A stretch of DNA of 64,000 nt from positions 239,698-303,697 of the forward strand of contig NZ_KE384528.1 of the NCBI RefSeq assembly GCF_000426465.1, in the 5' to 3' direction. Positions 25,654-33,874 of this stretch are shown here, piece by piece. The position numbers and the translations under genes are program-made. This DNA comes from Epilithonimonas caeni DSM 17710. Lineage in GTDB: Bacteria > Bacteroidota > Bacteroidia > Flavobacteriales > Weeksellaceae. Position 1 is the stretch's first letter. Each line of letters begins with the position of its first letter. The notes beneath the pieces were generated by a model. The model was not told the DNA's origin. It searched no databases and saw nothing but the letters and a program-made list of their open reading frames with translations.

Positions 25654-26748
25654 TTAAACCAGACTTTCATAAACCTTCATCATTTCATCGGCAATCACCT
25701 CATCATTAAATCTCTGTACAAACTGCAAACCTTTTTCTGCACGTCGTTTTCTTTCCGATTCGTTTTCCCAAAGAAAGTTGATTTTCGCCCTAATGTCGTC
25801 CACATTTTCAGGATTCACGTAAACAGAATCCGGTCCGCCAGCTTCAGGCAGACAACTTGTATTGCTCGTAATCACAACGGTTTCTGAAAACAATGCTTCG
25901 ATAACGGGAATCCCGAAACCTTCGAAAAAACTCGGATAGATGAAAATTTCTGCCAACTTGTAGATCCCAGCCAATTCTTCCATAGAAACGCCTGACAGAA
26001 ACTGAACTTCAATCTTTCCTTTATTGATCTCTTTCTCAATTAATTTAAAATATTTTGGCTTTTTCGCACCGACAACAACTAAGGGAATTTTGGAACCCTT
26101 CAGCGCTTTGACGACATTCAACAGATTTTTTCTGGGCTCAATCGTTCCGACATTCAACAAAAATCTGTCTGGCAAATTGAATTTTTCTTTGATTTGATTT
26201 AGGATTTCCTCACTTTGTTTTTCTTTAAAACTAGCATGGCAACCTTGATAAACTACTTCGATTTTACTTTCCGGAGCTTTCAGATAATGAATAATATCTT
26301 TTTTGGTCTGTTCGGAAATCGCAATGATTTTATCTGCAGATTGTGCCGCTTTTTTGAATTTCCAGAAATGAATTTTTCTATCAACCCAGGTGTAATACTC
26401 CGGATATCTTTCGAAAATCAAATCGTGAATGGTAACGACTTTTTTAATTGGTTTTGAGTTCCATCGCAAAGGTAATTCGCCGGACAAACCGTGGAAAATA
26501 TCGGCATCGTTATTCTGTGCGTCAATTCCCGTTTTGAGCTGACGGGAAAGTGTACCTTTTGTGGTTTGGACGAAAGTGACATTCGGCAATTTTAATATCG
26601 CTTCACCACGCTCAGATTTCTTTTTATTGAATAATAAATATTGATTATCAGGATAATATATCGCTAAGACCCGAACCAAATCGCGGGAATAATTTCCTAA
26701 GCCAGACCAGCTGGAAAAAATACGTTTGGCGTCGTATGCAATCTTCAT
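25654..26748 (-). CDS. Glycosyltransferase family 4 (GT-B) protein
   Basis: This 364-residue GT-B enzyme moves a sugar from a nucleotide donor onto a glycan acceptor. It has an N-terminal Rossmann half, and the C-terminal half carries LLNVGTIEPRKNLLNVVKAL (about residues 195-214) and the donor-binding FIYPSFFEGFGIPVIEALFSE with the E-x7-E signature. It is the last gene of a four-gene minus-strand operon and overlaps the deacetylase stop by one base (TAATG). Donor and acceptor are unknown. It resembles the mannosyltransferase-type members of GT4. Confidence 0.88.
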   Translation of the reverse strand: MKIAYDAKRIFSSWSGLGNYSRDLVRVLAIYYPDNQYLLFNKKKSERGEAILKLPNVTFVQTTKGTLSRQLKTGIDAQNNDADIFHGLSGELPLRWNSKPIKKVVTIHDLIFERYPEYYTWVDRKIHFWKFKKAAQSADKIIAISEQTKKDIIHYLKAPESKIEVVYQGCHASFKEKQSEEILNQIKEKFNLPDRFLLNVGTIEPRKNLLNVVKALKGSKIPLVVVGAKKPKYFKLIEKEINKGKIEVQFLSGVSMEELAGIYKLAEIFIYPSFFEGFGIPVIEALFSETVVITSNTSCLPEAGGPDSVYVNPENVDDIRAKINFLWENESERKRRAEKGLQFVQRFNDEVIADEMMKVYESLV

Positions 26749-27536
26749 TAATTCTTATTTTTTTGAGTCCAGTTTTCCAAAAAATCTTTGGTGGTGGAAA
26801 ACTGATAGTTATTTTTCTTCGCCCATTTGATGAAATCTTCAAAACGGTTGACCATTTGTCGATTTGTATTTTTGAACGTAAAATTGGGCAATTTATATTT
26901 TGGATTCGAGATATCTGCAAATTCCCACGGATGAAAATAAATGTTCAAAAATCCTGTCTCTTTTAATGACAATTTGGACAACAATTTATAAATCCAAAGC
27001 GGAAAGTTATGAAAACTTAACCAAAACAACGGAACTCTGAGCATTGTAGAAACCGAAGCCGGGAACTGCAACACTTTCTTTTGCCAAAATGGTTTTCTAC
27101 TAACTTTGAAATTGTTATATCTTCCAGGCAAATAAGTTGGGTTGATGGATGAATTATAAAAATATCCCGCATCCGAAACCGCATCCTCTGAAACAGGGCT
27201 CATTCTTGGCATTCTAAGCCCAACCACTTTCGTATTGAATAATTTTTCCAATTCTTGTTTTGATCCCGCTAAATGTTTCTCCTCAAACTCCGAATGAAAC
27301 CAAGTGTGAGAAGCCAACTCGTGACCTTCGGATAGTAATTGCTGAACCAAATCTTTATTATTTTCGGCAAAAACAACGGTTGAAAAAAAAGTAGCTCTAA
27401 TATTATGCTCCTTCAAGATCCTTAGAATATTCTGTAAGCCTTTTCTGGAAACTGCTAATTGTTCTTCCAAAGGAATCTCGCCATTGTATTCCAAGGGCAT
27501 ATCAAATTCTTCGATGTCGAAACTTAGTAAAATCAT
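26748..27536 (-). CDS. Polysaccharide deacetylase family protein
   Basis: This 262-residue enzyme belongs to carbohydrate esterase family 4 and should remove acetyl groups from a polysaccharide or lipid-linked sugar. The metal and catalytic residues appear in SFDIEEFDMP (about residues 5-14), the ATFFST stretch and the H-x3-H motif in ASHTWFHSE (about 97-105). Later motifs include GLRMPRMSP and the IYFHPWEF region with a histidine. It is the third gene of the glycan operon, 3 bases after the GT2 gene and 1 base overlapping the GT4 gene. Confidence 0.85.
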   Translation of the reverse strand: MILLSFDIEEFDMPLEYNGEIPLEEQLAVSRKGLQNILRILKEHNIRATFFSTVVFAENNKDLVQQLLSEGHELASHTWFHSEFEEKHLAGSKQELEKLFNTKVVGLRMPRMSPVSEDAVSDAGYFYNSSINPTYLPGRYNNFKVSRKPFWQKKVLQFPASVSTMLRVPLFWLSFHNFPLWIYKLLSKLSLKETGFLNIYFHPWEFADISNPKYKLPNFTFKNTNRQMVNRFEDFIKWAKKNNYQFSTTKDFLENWTQKNKN

Positions 27537-27539
27537 TAA

Positions 27540-28463
27540 TTAAAAATTTTTCGAGCGGATAATATAATTGGGACGATCCTTGATCTGTTTGAATATCTTT
27601 CCCATATAGATTCCCAAGATCCCAAGTATTATCAATTGTATCCCGCCAAAGAAAACCACAGTCATCAAGATTGATGCCCAACCAGAAATCTCGGTATGAC
27701 TCAAAAATGCATAAATCACATAAGGGATGTAAAGCAACGACAAAAATGAAAAGAAAAATCCGAGATAAGCTGCTAAATAAAGTGGTTTCACACTAAAGGC
27801 AGTAATTCCTGTAAATGCAAACCTCATCATTTTTCCTAAGCTGTATTTACTACTTCCTGAAAACCTGTCAGCTGCCACAAAATCAATAGAATATTGCTTG
27901 AAACCAACCCATTTTACTAATCCTCTAAGGAAAATATCGGATTCTCCGGTTTTTCTAATCGCATCAATGACGGATGCATCTAACAATCGGAAGTCTGAAC
28001 TCCCTTTTTCCAAATCAACATCGGATAAATTGGATAAAATATGGTAGAAAAAATCGGATGTTTTTCTTTTAAAGAAGCTTATATTTTTTGAATATCTTCT
28101 AATTGTATAAACCACATCATAACCTTCTTCCCATTTTTTTATCATATTAGGAATCATCGCTGGTGGATGTTGCATATCTGCGTCCATAGAGATCACAGCA
28201 TTTCCGTCAGCATAATCCATTCCGGCTTTTACTGCATTTTGATGTCCAAAATTTCGTGAAAACTCTAGGTATTTCAACTTAGAACAATCCTTAGAAATCT
28301 CTTCCAAAGTCTGTTGGGTAGAATCGCGGCTACCATCATTCACGAATATGATCTCGTAATCATAATCCGGAAGTGTAAGAAAAACGTTCTTGATCTCCGA
28401 ATGGATCAAGGACAAATTGCCCTCCTCGTTATAAGCTGGTATGACTATCGATATTTTCTTCAT
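27540..28463 (-). CDS. Glycosyltransferase family 2, polyprenyl-phosphate sugar transferase type
   Basis: The 307-residue protein has a GT-A domain (ISIVIPAYNEEGNLSLIH, FVNDGSRDST, the metal site SMDADMQHPP around residue 92-101, KGSSDFRLLD) and two C-terminal membrane segments (about residues 233-253 and 266-288). This is the plan of GtrB/ArnC-like enzymes that load a sugar on undecaprenyl phosphate. It should make the lipid-linked donor used by the membrane GT87 enzyme encoded just upstream. Operon gene two. Confidence 0.9.
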   Translation of the reverse strand: MKKISIVIPAYNEEGNLSLIHSEIKNVFLTLPDYDYEIIFVNDGSRDSTQQTLEEISKDCSKLKYLEFSRNFGHQNAVKAGMDYADGNAVISMDADMQHPPAMIPNMIKKWEEGYDVVYTIRRYSKNISFFKRKTSDFFYHILSNLSDVDLEKGSSDFRLLDASVIDAIRKTGESDIFLRGLVKWVGFKQYSIDFVAADRFSGSSKYSLGKMMRFAFTGITAFSVKPLYLAAYLGFFFSFLSLLYIPYVIYAFLSHTEISGWASILMTVVFFGGIQLIILGILGIYMGKIFKQIKDRPNYIIRSKNF

Positions 28464-28497
28464 CTTTTCAAATCAATAAAAATTCGAGACAAATGAT

Positions 28498-29667
28498 CTA
28501 ATCTAGTTTATAATCTCTTTCGAAATCTCGGGTTAATAACTCATACATCACTCTAAACCAGACAACAATACACGGAACAGCTTTCAGAGAATACTTGATA
28601 ATATAATTTTCCTTCACCGATTTTGGAAACAAATCCGAGAAAGAAAAACAGGTCAAAATTATTACAAAAATCAATATTGCAATATCAATTTTACTGATAT
28701 TTTTCTGCATCAGGAACCAAAGCATTACTCCTGCTACAGCAATAATATAAGTCGGACTTTCTGAACCCGAGCTGAAAAGCACAACGAACAATAATGTTGA
28801 TGCTAAAATCATCAATTGAAAACTTAGATTTTTGTATTGTTTAATTCTAAGATATGGCAACATAAAAAGCACAAATCCCGGGATAACAAATAAAAGATTT
28901 GATAAATCTGTTCTTCCTAAAACTCTTCTTACAACACCCATCAAAGAATAATCCTGACGACTTGTTAAAGATCGGTTAGACAAATTCTTTTCGGCAAGCG
29001 ACACATACCAGTCAATGTAAGACTGAACGCCAAATTTCGGACTGGAAATCAGCATTGGTAAAACAAAAAATAAAATTGCAATGATAATCAAGCTTATTAT
29101 AAACCGAAGTTTGTTTTTGATAAAAAAGAAAGCAGACAGGCCGACAATTCCGTAAACTTTGACAAATGTCCCAATCAGAATCGAGAATGCGGACTGTGTT
29201 TCTTTTCTCTCATAAATATAAATCGCAGACAACATCAATAATCCTGTCAAAATAATATTAAACTGAAAATAAGTCGCTGCAGTAATGAATTCCTGAAGAC
29301 AAAGCCAGGCAAAAAATGATTTCTTCCTGTCAGAAAATGGAAGTTTGTAAATGGCATAAAGAAAAACCAAAGTACTTGTAACGTTCCATAGAACAGCTCC
29401 CAAACCGTCCGGCATCATCGCAAAAGGCGCAATCAACAGGCTGAAAAATATGCCGTAATGATTGCTGTCAAAAAACAAATCGGGATATTGCAGGAATATA
29501 TTTTTCTCCTGCAGTGTATTATAAAAAACGCCTTTGAAGATCAAGTAGTTGTTGTAACCACCTGTTCCTCTTTTGTACTTGCTATATGCAGTAAGACCTG
29601 CAACAATAATATAGATTACGAAAATGATCTTGTAATCTGAGATAACTCTTAAGAATTTTTGTTTCAC
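28498..29667 (-). CDS. Membrane glycosyltransferase family 87 (DUF2029) protein
   Basis: This 389-residue protein has about ten membrane segments and the DUF2029/GT87 plan, with the periplasmic part YPDLFFDSNHYGIFFSLLIA near residue 60-80. GT87 enzymes take a polyprenyl-phosphate sugar and transfer it outside the inner membrane. The next gene (GT2) would supply this lipid-linked sugar. It is the first gene of the operon, 34 bases before the GT2 start. Substrate unknown. Confidence 0.8.
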   Translation of the reverse strand: MKQKFLRVISDYKIIFVIYIIVAGLTAYSKYKRGTGGYNNYLIFKGVFYNTLQEKNIFLQYPDLFFDSNHYGIFFSLLIAPFAMMPDGLGAVLWNVTSTLVFLYAIYKLPFSDRKKSFFAWLCLQEFITAATYFQFNIILTGLLMLSAIYIYERKETQSAFSILIGTFVKVYGIVGLSAFFFIKNKLRFIISLIIIAILFFVLPMLISSPKFGVQSYIDWYVSLAEKNLSNRSLTSRQDYSLMGVVRRVLGRTDLSNLLFVIPGFVLFMLPYLRIKQYKNLSFQLMILASTLLFVVLFSSGSESPTYIIAVAGVMLWFLMQKNISKIDIAILIFVIILTCFSFSDLFPKSVKENYIIKYSLKAVPCIVVWFRVMYELLTRDFERDYKLD

Positions 29668-29689
29668 AAAATGGTTGTTAGTATTAGAT

Positions 29690-29722
29690 AACTGCCCATC
29701 AGATTTGACAGGCAGTTTTTAT
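29690..29722. other. Hairpin between dapD and the glycan operon
   Basis: The stem ACTGCC / GGCAGT with a 14-base loop is followed by a T run on the plus strand only. Both neighbouring genes run on the minus strand, where it has no T tail, so its role is uncertain. Confidence 0.3.
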
Positions 29723-29734
29723 TTTTTCTAAATC

Positions 29735-30547
29735 CTAAACCGCAACATTATTTTCTCTCAACGCATCATTCAAGGATGTCTTCTTGTCTGTAGATTCTTT
29801 TCTTTTTCCAATAATCAAAGCACAAGGAACCTGATATTCTCCGGCAGGGAATTTCTTGGTATAACTTCCCGGAATCACCACTGAACGTTCTGGAACGTAG
29901 CCTTTCATTTCCACAGGCTCATCATCTGTTACATCGATAATTTTAGTGGACATCGTAAGGCAGACATTCGCTCCTAAAACAGCTTCTTTACCAACACGAA
30001 CACCTTCCACAACGATACAACGAGAACCGATAAACGCATCATCTTCAATAATTACCGGCGCAGCTTGCAATGGTTCAAGAACTCCACCAATTCCTACCCC
30101 GCCGCTCAAGTGAACGTTTTTACCGATCTGCGCACAGCTTCCTACAGTTGCCCAAGTGTCAACCATTGTCCCGGAATCTACATAAGCTCCGATATTAACA
30201 TAAGAAGGCATCATGATCACACCGCTTGCTACAAAACTTCCGTGTCTTGCAATGGCGTGAGGAACAACTCTTACACCTTTTTCTGCATAGTTTTTCTTCA
30301 AAGGAATCTTGTCGTGGAATTCGAAAGGCCCAACTTCTATGGTTTCCATTGTCTGGATTGGGAAATACATCACCACGCCTTTCTTGACCCACTCATTGAT
30401 CTGCCATCCGTTTTCCGTTGGCTCAGCCGTTCTCAGTTCTCCTGCATCCAGTTTCGCAACTACTTCTCTTACGGCATCCTGATATTCTTCTTCTTTCAAA
30501 AGTTCGCGGTTATCCCAAGCTTTTTCAATTTTTTCCTGTAAAGACAT
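29735..30547 (-). CDS. dapD: Tetrahydrodipicolinate N-succinyltransferase
   Basis: This 270-residue enzyme succinylates tetrahydrodipicolinate in the lysine/diaminopimelate pathway. It shows an N-terminal helical region (WDNRELLKEEEYQDAVREVV) and then left-handed beta-helix hexapeptide repeats (ARHGSFVASGVIMMPSYVNIG, GTMVDTWATVGSCAQIGKNV, GGVGIGGVLEPLQAAPVIIED). Length is usual for trimeric DapD. Transcribed alone on the minus strand. Confidence 0.95.
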   Translation of the reverse strand: MSLQEKIEKAWDNRELLKEEEYQDAVREVVAKLDAGELRTAEPTENGWQINEWVKKGVVMYFPIQTMETIEVGPFEFHDKIPLKKNYAEKGVRVVPHAIARHGSFVASGVIMMPSYVNIGAYVDSGTMVDTWATVGSCAQIGKNVHLSGGVGIGGVLEPLQAAPVIIEDDAFIGSRCIVVEGVRVGKEAVLGANVCLTMSTKIIDVTDDEPVEMKGYVPERSVVIPGSYTKKFPAGEYQVPCALIIGKRKESTDKKTSLNDALRENNVAV

Positions 30548-30584
30548 TTCTTAATTATAATTGATTAATAATTGATTTTATAAA

Positions 30585-30616
30585 ATAAAAAAGCCCAATA
30601 AAAAATTATTGAACCT
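30585..30616 (-). terminator. Terminator of the NlpC/P60 gene
   Basis: On the minus strand GGTTCAATAA pairs with TTATTGGGCT (two G-T pairs) and is followed by a T run. Confidence 0.65.
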
Positions 30617-30645
30617 CATCATTACCTGTTGGCAAAAATAATAAA

Positions 30646-31185
30646 TTATAGAACACTTCTTGCAAAAAGAAATGCTTTATTCCAATAAGCTTCGTTAAGA
30701 GACGAAATAATCACACCTTTGGAAGTGGATGCATGGATAAAAGTAACTTCCCCACTATTCAGAATATCGTGAACAATCCCAACGTGTGTCACAGTAGAAC
30801 CTCCAGCGGTTGCAAAAAACAACAAATCTCCTGGCCTCGCTTCGGAAACATTGATACTCCGCCCTTGTTTTGCCTGATCCGAAGAACGTCTCGGCATTTG
30901 GATCTTTTCTTCGTCAAACACCTTGCACACCAAACCTGAGCAATCGAAACCGGCAGGTGTATTGCCTGCATACTTGTAAGGAGTTCCCAAATAATTCTCG
31001 GCATTATCCAAAATCGAGGCTCTTGTTCCGGAGACATTTCCAGAATAGGATGAATTTAGTTTTTTGAGATTGGCAGATTTATTTGTTGTTGAAGGTTTTT
31101 TGTAAGTATATTTTTTTGCGGACCTGGAAGTTCCACAAGAAATTACCAAAGCAGAAAGGATAATTACCAACAATAATTTTCTCAT
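30646..31185 (-). CDS. NlpC/P60 family (C40) peptidoglycan endopeptidase lipoprotein
   Basis: This 179-residue protein has a lipoprotein signal (LLVIILSALVISC, Cys about residue 17) and a C-terminal NlpC/P60 domain. The catalytic cysteine lies in GFDCSGLVCKVF (about residue 94), the histidine in VTHVGIV (about 147) and the third residue in FIHAST. It should cut peptide bonds in peptidoglycan while anchored to the outer membrane. It has its own terminator. Confidence 0.92.
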   Translation of the reverse strand: MRKLLLVIILSALVISCGTSRSAKKYTYKKPSTTNKSANLKKLNSSYSGNVSGTRASILDNAENYLGTPYKYAGNTPAGFDCSGLVCKVFDEEKIQMPRRSSDQAKQGRSINVSEARPGDLLFFATAGGSTVTHVGIVHDILNSGEVTFIHASTSKGVIISSLNEAYWNKAFLFARSVL

Positions 31186-31359
31186 ATTTCAAAATTACTC
31201 CATATTTTCAAATAAAAAAATCATCGAAACATTATTTTCTGTTTGAAAACACTATTTTCTGACAGATTGAAAATGAATTTTCAGCTTTGCACTATCCAAT
31301 TTATATATTTTTCTAATAAAAGATGTTTTTACTTTAGAATTTATTTGAACTTACAAAAA

Positions 31360-31391
31360 CTTTAAAACAGCAAAGGGAATCCCTTTGCTGT
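31360..31391 (-). terminator. Terminator of fibre-like gene A
   Basis: A perfect 11-bp stem (ACAGCAAAGGG / CCCTTTGCTGT) with a 3-base loop is followed on the minus strand by TTTTAAAGTTTTTG. Confidence 0.8.
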
Positions 31392-31454
31392 AAAGTTATA
31401 TAATAGAATTTGTGTGTTTAAAAATTGTATATATTATAAGAATTTCCATAAACC

Positions 31455-33392
31455 TTACAAAGGCATATAAGTAATAAAAATTGTTGACCCGGAATTTGTT
31501 TTATAGGTCTGATTACCCGTTCTTGCACATCCTGTCTCTACAGATATCTGAGCTCCCGGGTTCAATATCACGCTCCTGGAAATTTCAGTTGTTCCTGCAG
31601 AATTCGACCATCTGTCTCCAATTTTCCACAAATTTTTCCCGCCCATTGATAATTTGGCCCTGCATCCCGATCTTGTATCACTGCTATTAACCACAGGAAT
31701 ATCATCATATAGAACGATGACCTCCGCTGTATATACCCCTGCTTTCTTTACCCGATAGGTTGTATTATCTACCTTTTCAATATAATCCGAATAAATTTTG
31801 TTAGGTGCACCTTCAAAGGCCAATGGTCTTTCCACATCATCGGCATTGCGGCTAACTACATTATTATTAGTATCATACAAAACAAAAGAACTGGTTGGCG
31901 GAAGGGAACTCTTTTGAACAACCCCATTGTTATCCACAACTAGTATTCTGCCCTCTGTATTACCATTTGGGATATTCCTTAAGCGTACTGTTCCGGAAAT
32001 ATCAAGCTTTTCAGTAGGAGAGACCACACCGATACCTATTGCACCTGTACCTCCAAAATTCAAATTATTGCCCCCTAAGGTTACGGTTCTGTTTTCTGAT
32101 AATGTGCCGTTGCTGGTATAGATATTAGTGTTGGTATCGATTTCTGATCTTAAAGTTGACATGGAAATTTTTTTCCCCGTTCCGTTACTCGTTAAAAGCA
32201 TGACACGGTCTGTGGCTGCGATTTCTGTTTCAAGAGGTACGCTTCTGAGCCTTACATTTCCGTTAACGTCAAGTTTTTCGGAAGTTTCCCATGTCCCTAG
32301 CCCAATCCCCACTTTCCCATCGTCCTCAACTGAGAATTGTCTGATATTATCTGTACTAGTAAGGCGCATTATAGGTTCTGTTATATCTGTATTACGAACA
32401 CCCAGGGCAGCATTTTTTGTACCAGGCCCAACGGTCATCTTGCCTCTAATACTAGAATCTCCATTGACATCCAATTTTTCGGAGGGATTACCAGTTGTTC
32501 CTATTCCGATATTACCATTTCCTTGAAATGAGAGGTTTTTACCATCCATTGTGACCACTCTATCGGAGGTCAGCGTTCCATTGTCTTTATAAATATTGAT
32601 ATCACTATTGACAGTCCTCGATACTTTCTTTACCACCCCATTATCATCAATGACCAATATCTTGTCATCTACAGTTCCATTCTCTACAACCCTAAGACGT
32701 GCTGAGCCCCAAACGTCTATTCTCTGGGAAGGTTCAATCTCTCCCAACCCAATTCCAACATTTCCGACATCCGTCACAGAGAATTGTCGTATATTATTTG
32801 TATTTGTAAGGCGTAGTATGAGGTCTGACGCATTTGTATTCAGTACACCCAATGCAGCATTCTTTACGGTATTTCCTCCAATGAAAACCCTTTGTCTAAA
32901 ACGGGCATCCCCTCCATTAACATCCAATTTTTCTGTTGGAGCACCAGTGGTACCTATTCCCAGATTTCCGTTTCCTGTGAAAGCTAAATTGAATCCATTC
33001 AGATTAGCATTACGATTATTTGTCAGGTTTCCATCATCTTTATAAATGTTGATGTCATTTTCATTATTACTTGCCCCCGAAGAAAACCTAATCCATTTGC
33101 TTCCATCAAAATAGTAATATCCTTCCCGAGTAACGTTTTCTGTTTTGGTACTCGTAGGGTTTGCCGCCGAGGTTGCATAAACAATGGCTCCTTGTAATTG
33201 GCTCGTATACAGTGCATCTTTGGCCTTTAATTCGTTTCCTCCGAGTTTCGGAGCGATAAATCCATCCGTTTTATTAAAATCTGTTGGGGATGATGTAACA
33301 TCCAACGTTGCTTTAGGCTGATCTGTATCAATACCCACTTGCGAGAATGACAAAGAAGATACTAAAACAAATAGTGTCATAATTTTTTTCAT
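31455..33392 (-). CDS. Surface-fibre-like repeat protein A with C1q/TNF-like head
   Basis: The 645-residue protein has a signal peptide (MKKIMTLFVLVSSLSFSQ) and the module SQVGIDTDQPKATLDV at its start. Three repeats follow at about residues 113-264, 264-419 and 421-500, each beginning NIYKDDGNLT or similar and containing GIGTTG.P.EKLDVNG and, in the first two, NIRQFSV. The third repeat lacks the middle. This is typical of beta-rich trimeric fibres such as tail fibres. The C-terminal head (about 500-645; AGVYTAEV, ILNPGAQISVETGC, STIFITYMPL) looks C1q/TNF-like. No T9SS sorting domain is seen. A shared 30-bp motif lies upstream at 33518. Function is unknown; adhesion is inferred. Confidence 0.7.
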   Translation of the reverse strand: MKKIMTLFVLVSSLSFSQVGIDTDQPKATLDVTSSPTDFNKTDGFIAPKLGGNELKAKDALYTSQLQGAIVYATSAANPTSTKTENVTREGYYYFDGSKWIRFSSGASNNENDINIYKDDGNLTNNRNANLNGFNLAFTGNGNLGIGTTGAPTEKLDVNGGDARFRQRVFIGGNTVKNAALGVLNTNASDLILRLTNTNNIRQFSVTDVGNVGIGLGEIEPSQRIDVWGSARLRVVENGTVDDKILVIDDNGVVKKVSRTVNSDINIYKDNGTLTSDRVVTMDGKNLSFQGNGNIGIGTTGNPSEKLDVNGDSSIRGKMTVGPGTKNAALGVRNTDITEPIMRLTSTDNIRQFSVEDDGKVGIGLGTWETSEKLDVNGNVRLRSVPLETEIAATDRVMLLTSNGTGKKISMSTLRSEIDTNTNIYTSNGTLSENRTVTLGGNNLNFGGTGAIGIGVVSPTEKLDISGTVRLRNIPNGNTEGRILVVDNNGVVQKSSLPPTSSFVLYDTNNNVVSRNADDVERPLAFEGAPNKIYSDYIEKVDNTTYRVKKAGVYTAEVIVLYDDIPVVNSSDTRSGCRAKLSMGGKNLWKIGDRWSNSAGTTEISRSVILNPGAQISVETGCARTGNQTYKTNSGSTIFITYMPL

Positions 33393-33517
33393 CGTGTTTT
33401 TTTTAATTTATTATTGTTTTTTTTTAAATGCAAGCTGAACCATTCTATCTTAATTCAACTCACCAATTAGAGTGATATTTTGATTTGCAAAACAACCAAA
33501 ATATTAATTTTAACGAA

Positions 33518-33547
33518 AAAAAAGCACTACTCAACCATTACTTTATA
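33518..33547 (-). promoter_or_regulatory. Conserved upstream motif of fibre gene A (direct-repeat operator candidate)
   Basis: On the minus strand AGTAAT-GGTTG-AGTAGT sits next to GCTTTTTT, 125 bases before the ATG. 26 of 30 bases match the site at 35344-35373 upstream of fibre gene B. The two hexamers begin 11 bases apart. Confidence 0.6.
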
Positions 33548-33603
33548 TTTATAAAAAACTGAAAATCAAAAACATATACTTATAAAAACAAAACTTACAT
33601 TAA

Positions 33604-33789
33604 ACTCAGAATTTCTTAGCCTACAATCATCATGCATGTAAAACAGGAGGCAGACTGACATACAGTACACCTTGCGTAGAAATTCTCATAGGAAAATATT
33701 GTTCCGAAGAATTTTATATCATAAGGGACGACAAGACAGTATTTATTGCGAATGACGAATCAGAAAAAGGGTTTGACCATTATCATTGA
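33604..33789 (+). pseudogene. Startless open frame, possible gene remnant
   Basis: Sixty-one sense codons (TQNFLAYNHHACKTGGRLTY... ending in SEKGFDHYH) run without a stop but lack ATG, GTG or TTG, and an in-frame TAA precedes them. The composition is protein-like. It might be the tail of a lost gene. Confidence 0.25.
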
Positions 33790-33812
33790 CCTTCAACCAA
33801 ACCGAAAATGAG
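33782..33812 (-). pseudogene. Remnant of a second LuxR regulator copy (3' end)
   Basis: The 27 bases at 33782-33808 match the last 40 bases of the regulator gene (35541-35580) except for a clean 13-base gap. In the intact copy the missing 13 bases lie between two CAACCAA repeats, which suits slippage deletion. The deletion breaks the frame (FSVWL then KVND). Upstream sequence is only loosely similar. Confidence 0.5.
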
Positions 33813-33874
33813 ATATTTTGAGATAATTAATCAAATCCTTTCCAAGATTGGAAGTTCAAGTTCAAATATCATAA

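Larger units (their letters stand above)
33393..33874. other. Gap with fibre-A upstream region, gene remnant and startless frame
   Basis: This 482-base gap contains the conserved motif at 33518-33547, a startless plus-strand open frame at 33604-33789, and a degraded copy of the LuxR regulator's 3' end at 33782-33812. It looks like the scar of a duplication followed by deletion. Confidence 0.6.

Noticed and set aside
32128-32526. Long antisense frames within the fibre A gene
   Set aside because: They mirror the repetitive coding strand and lack any start signal or recognisable protein.
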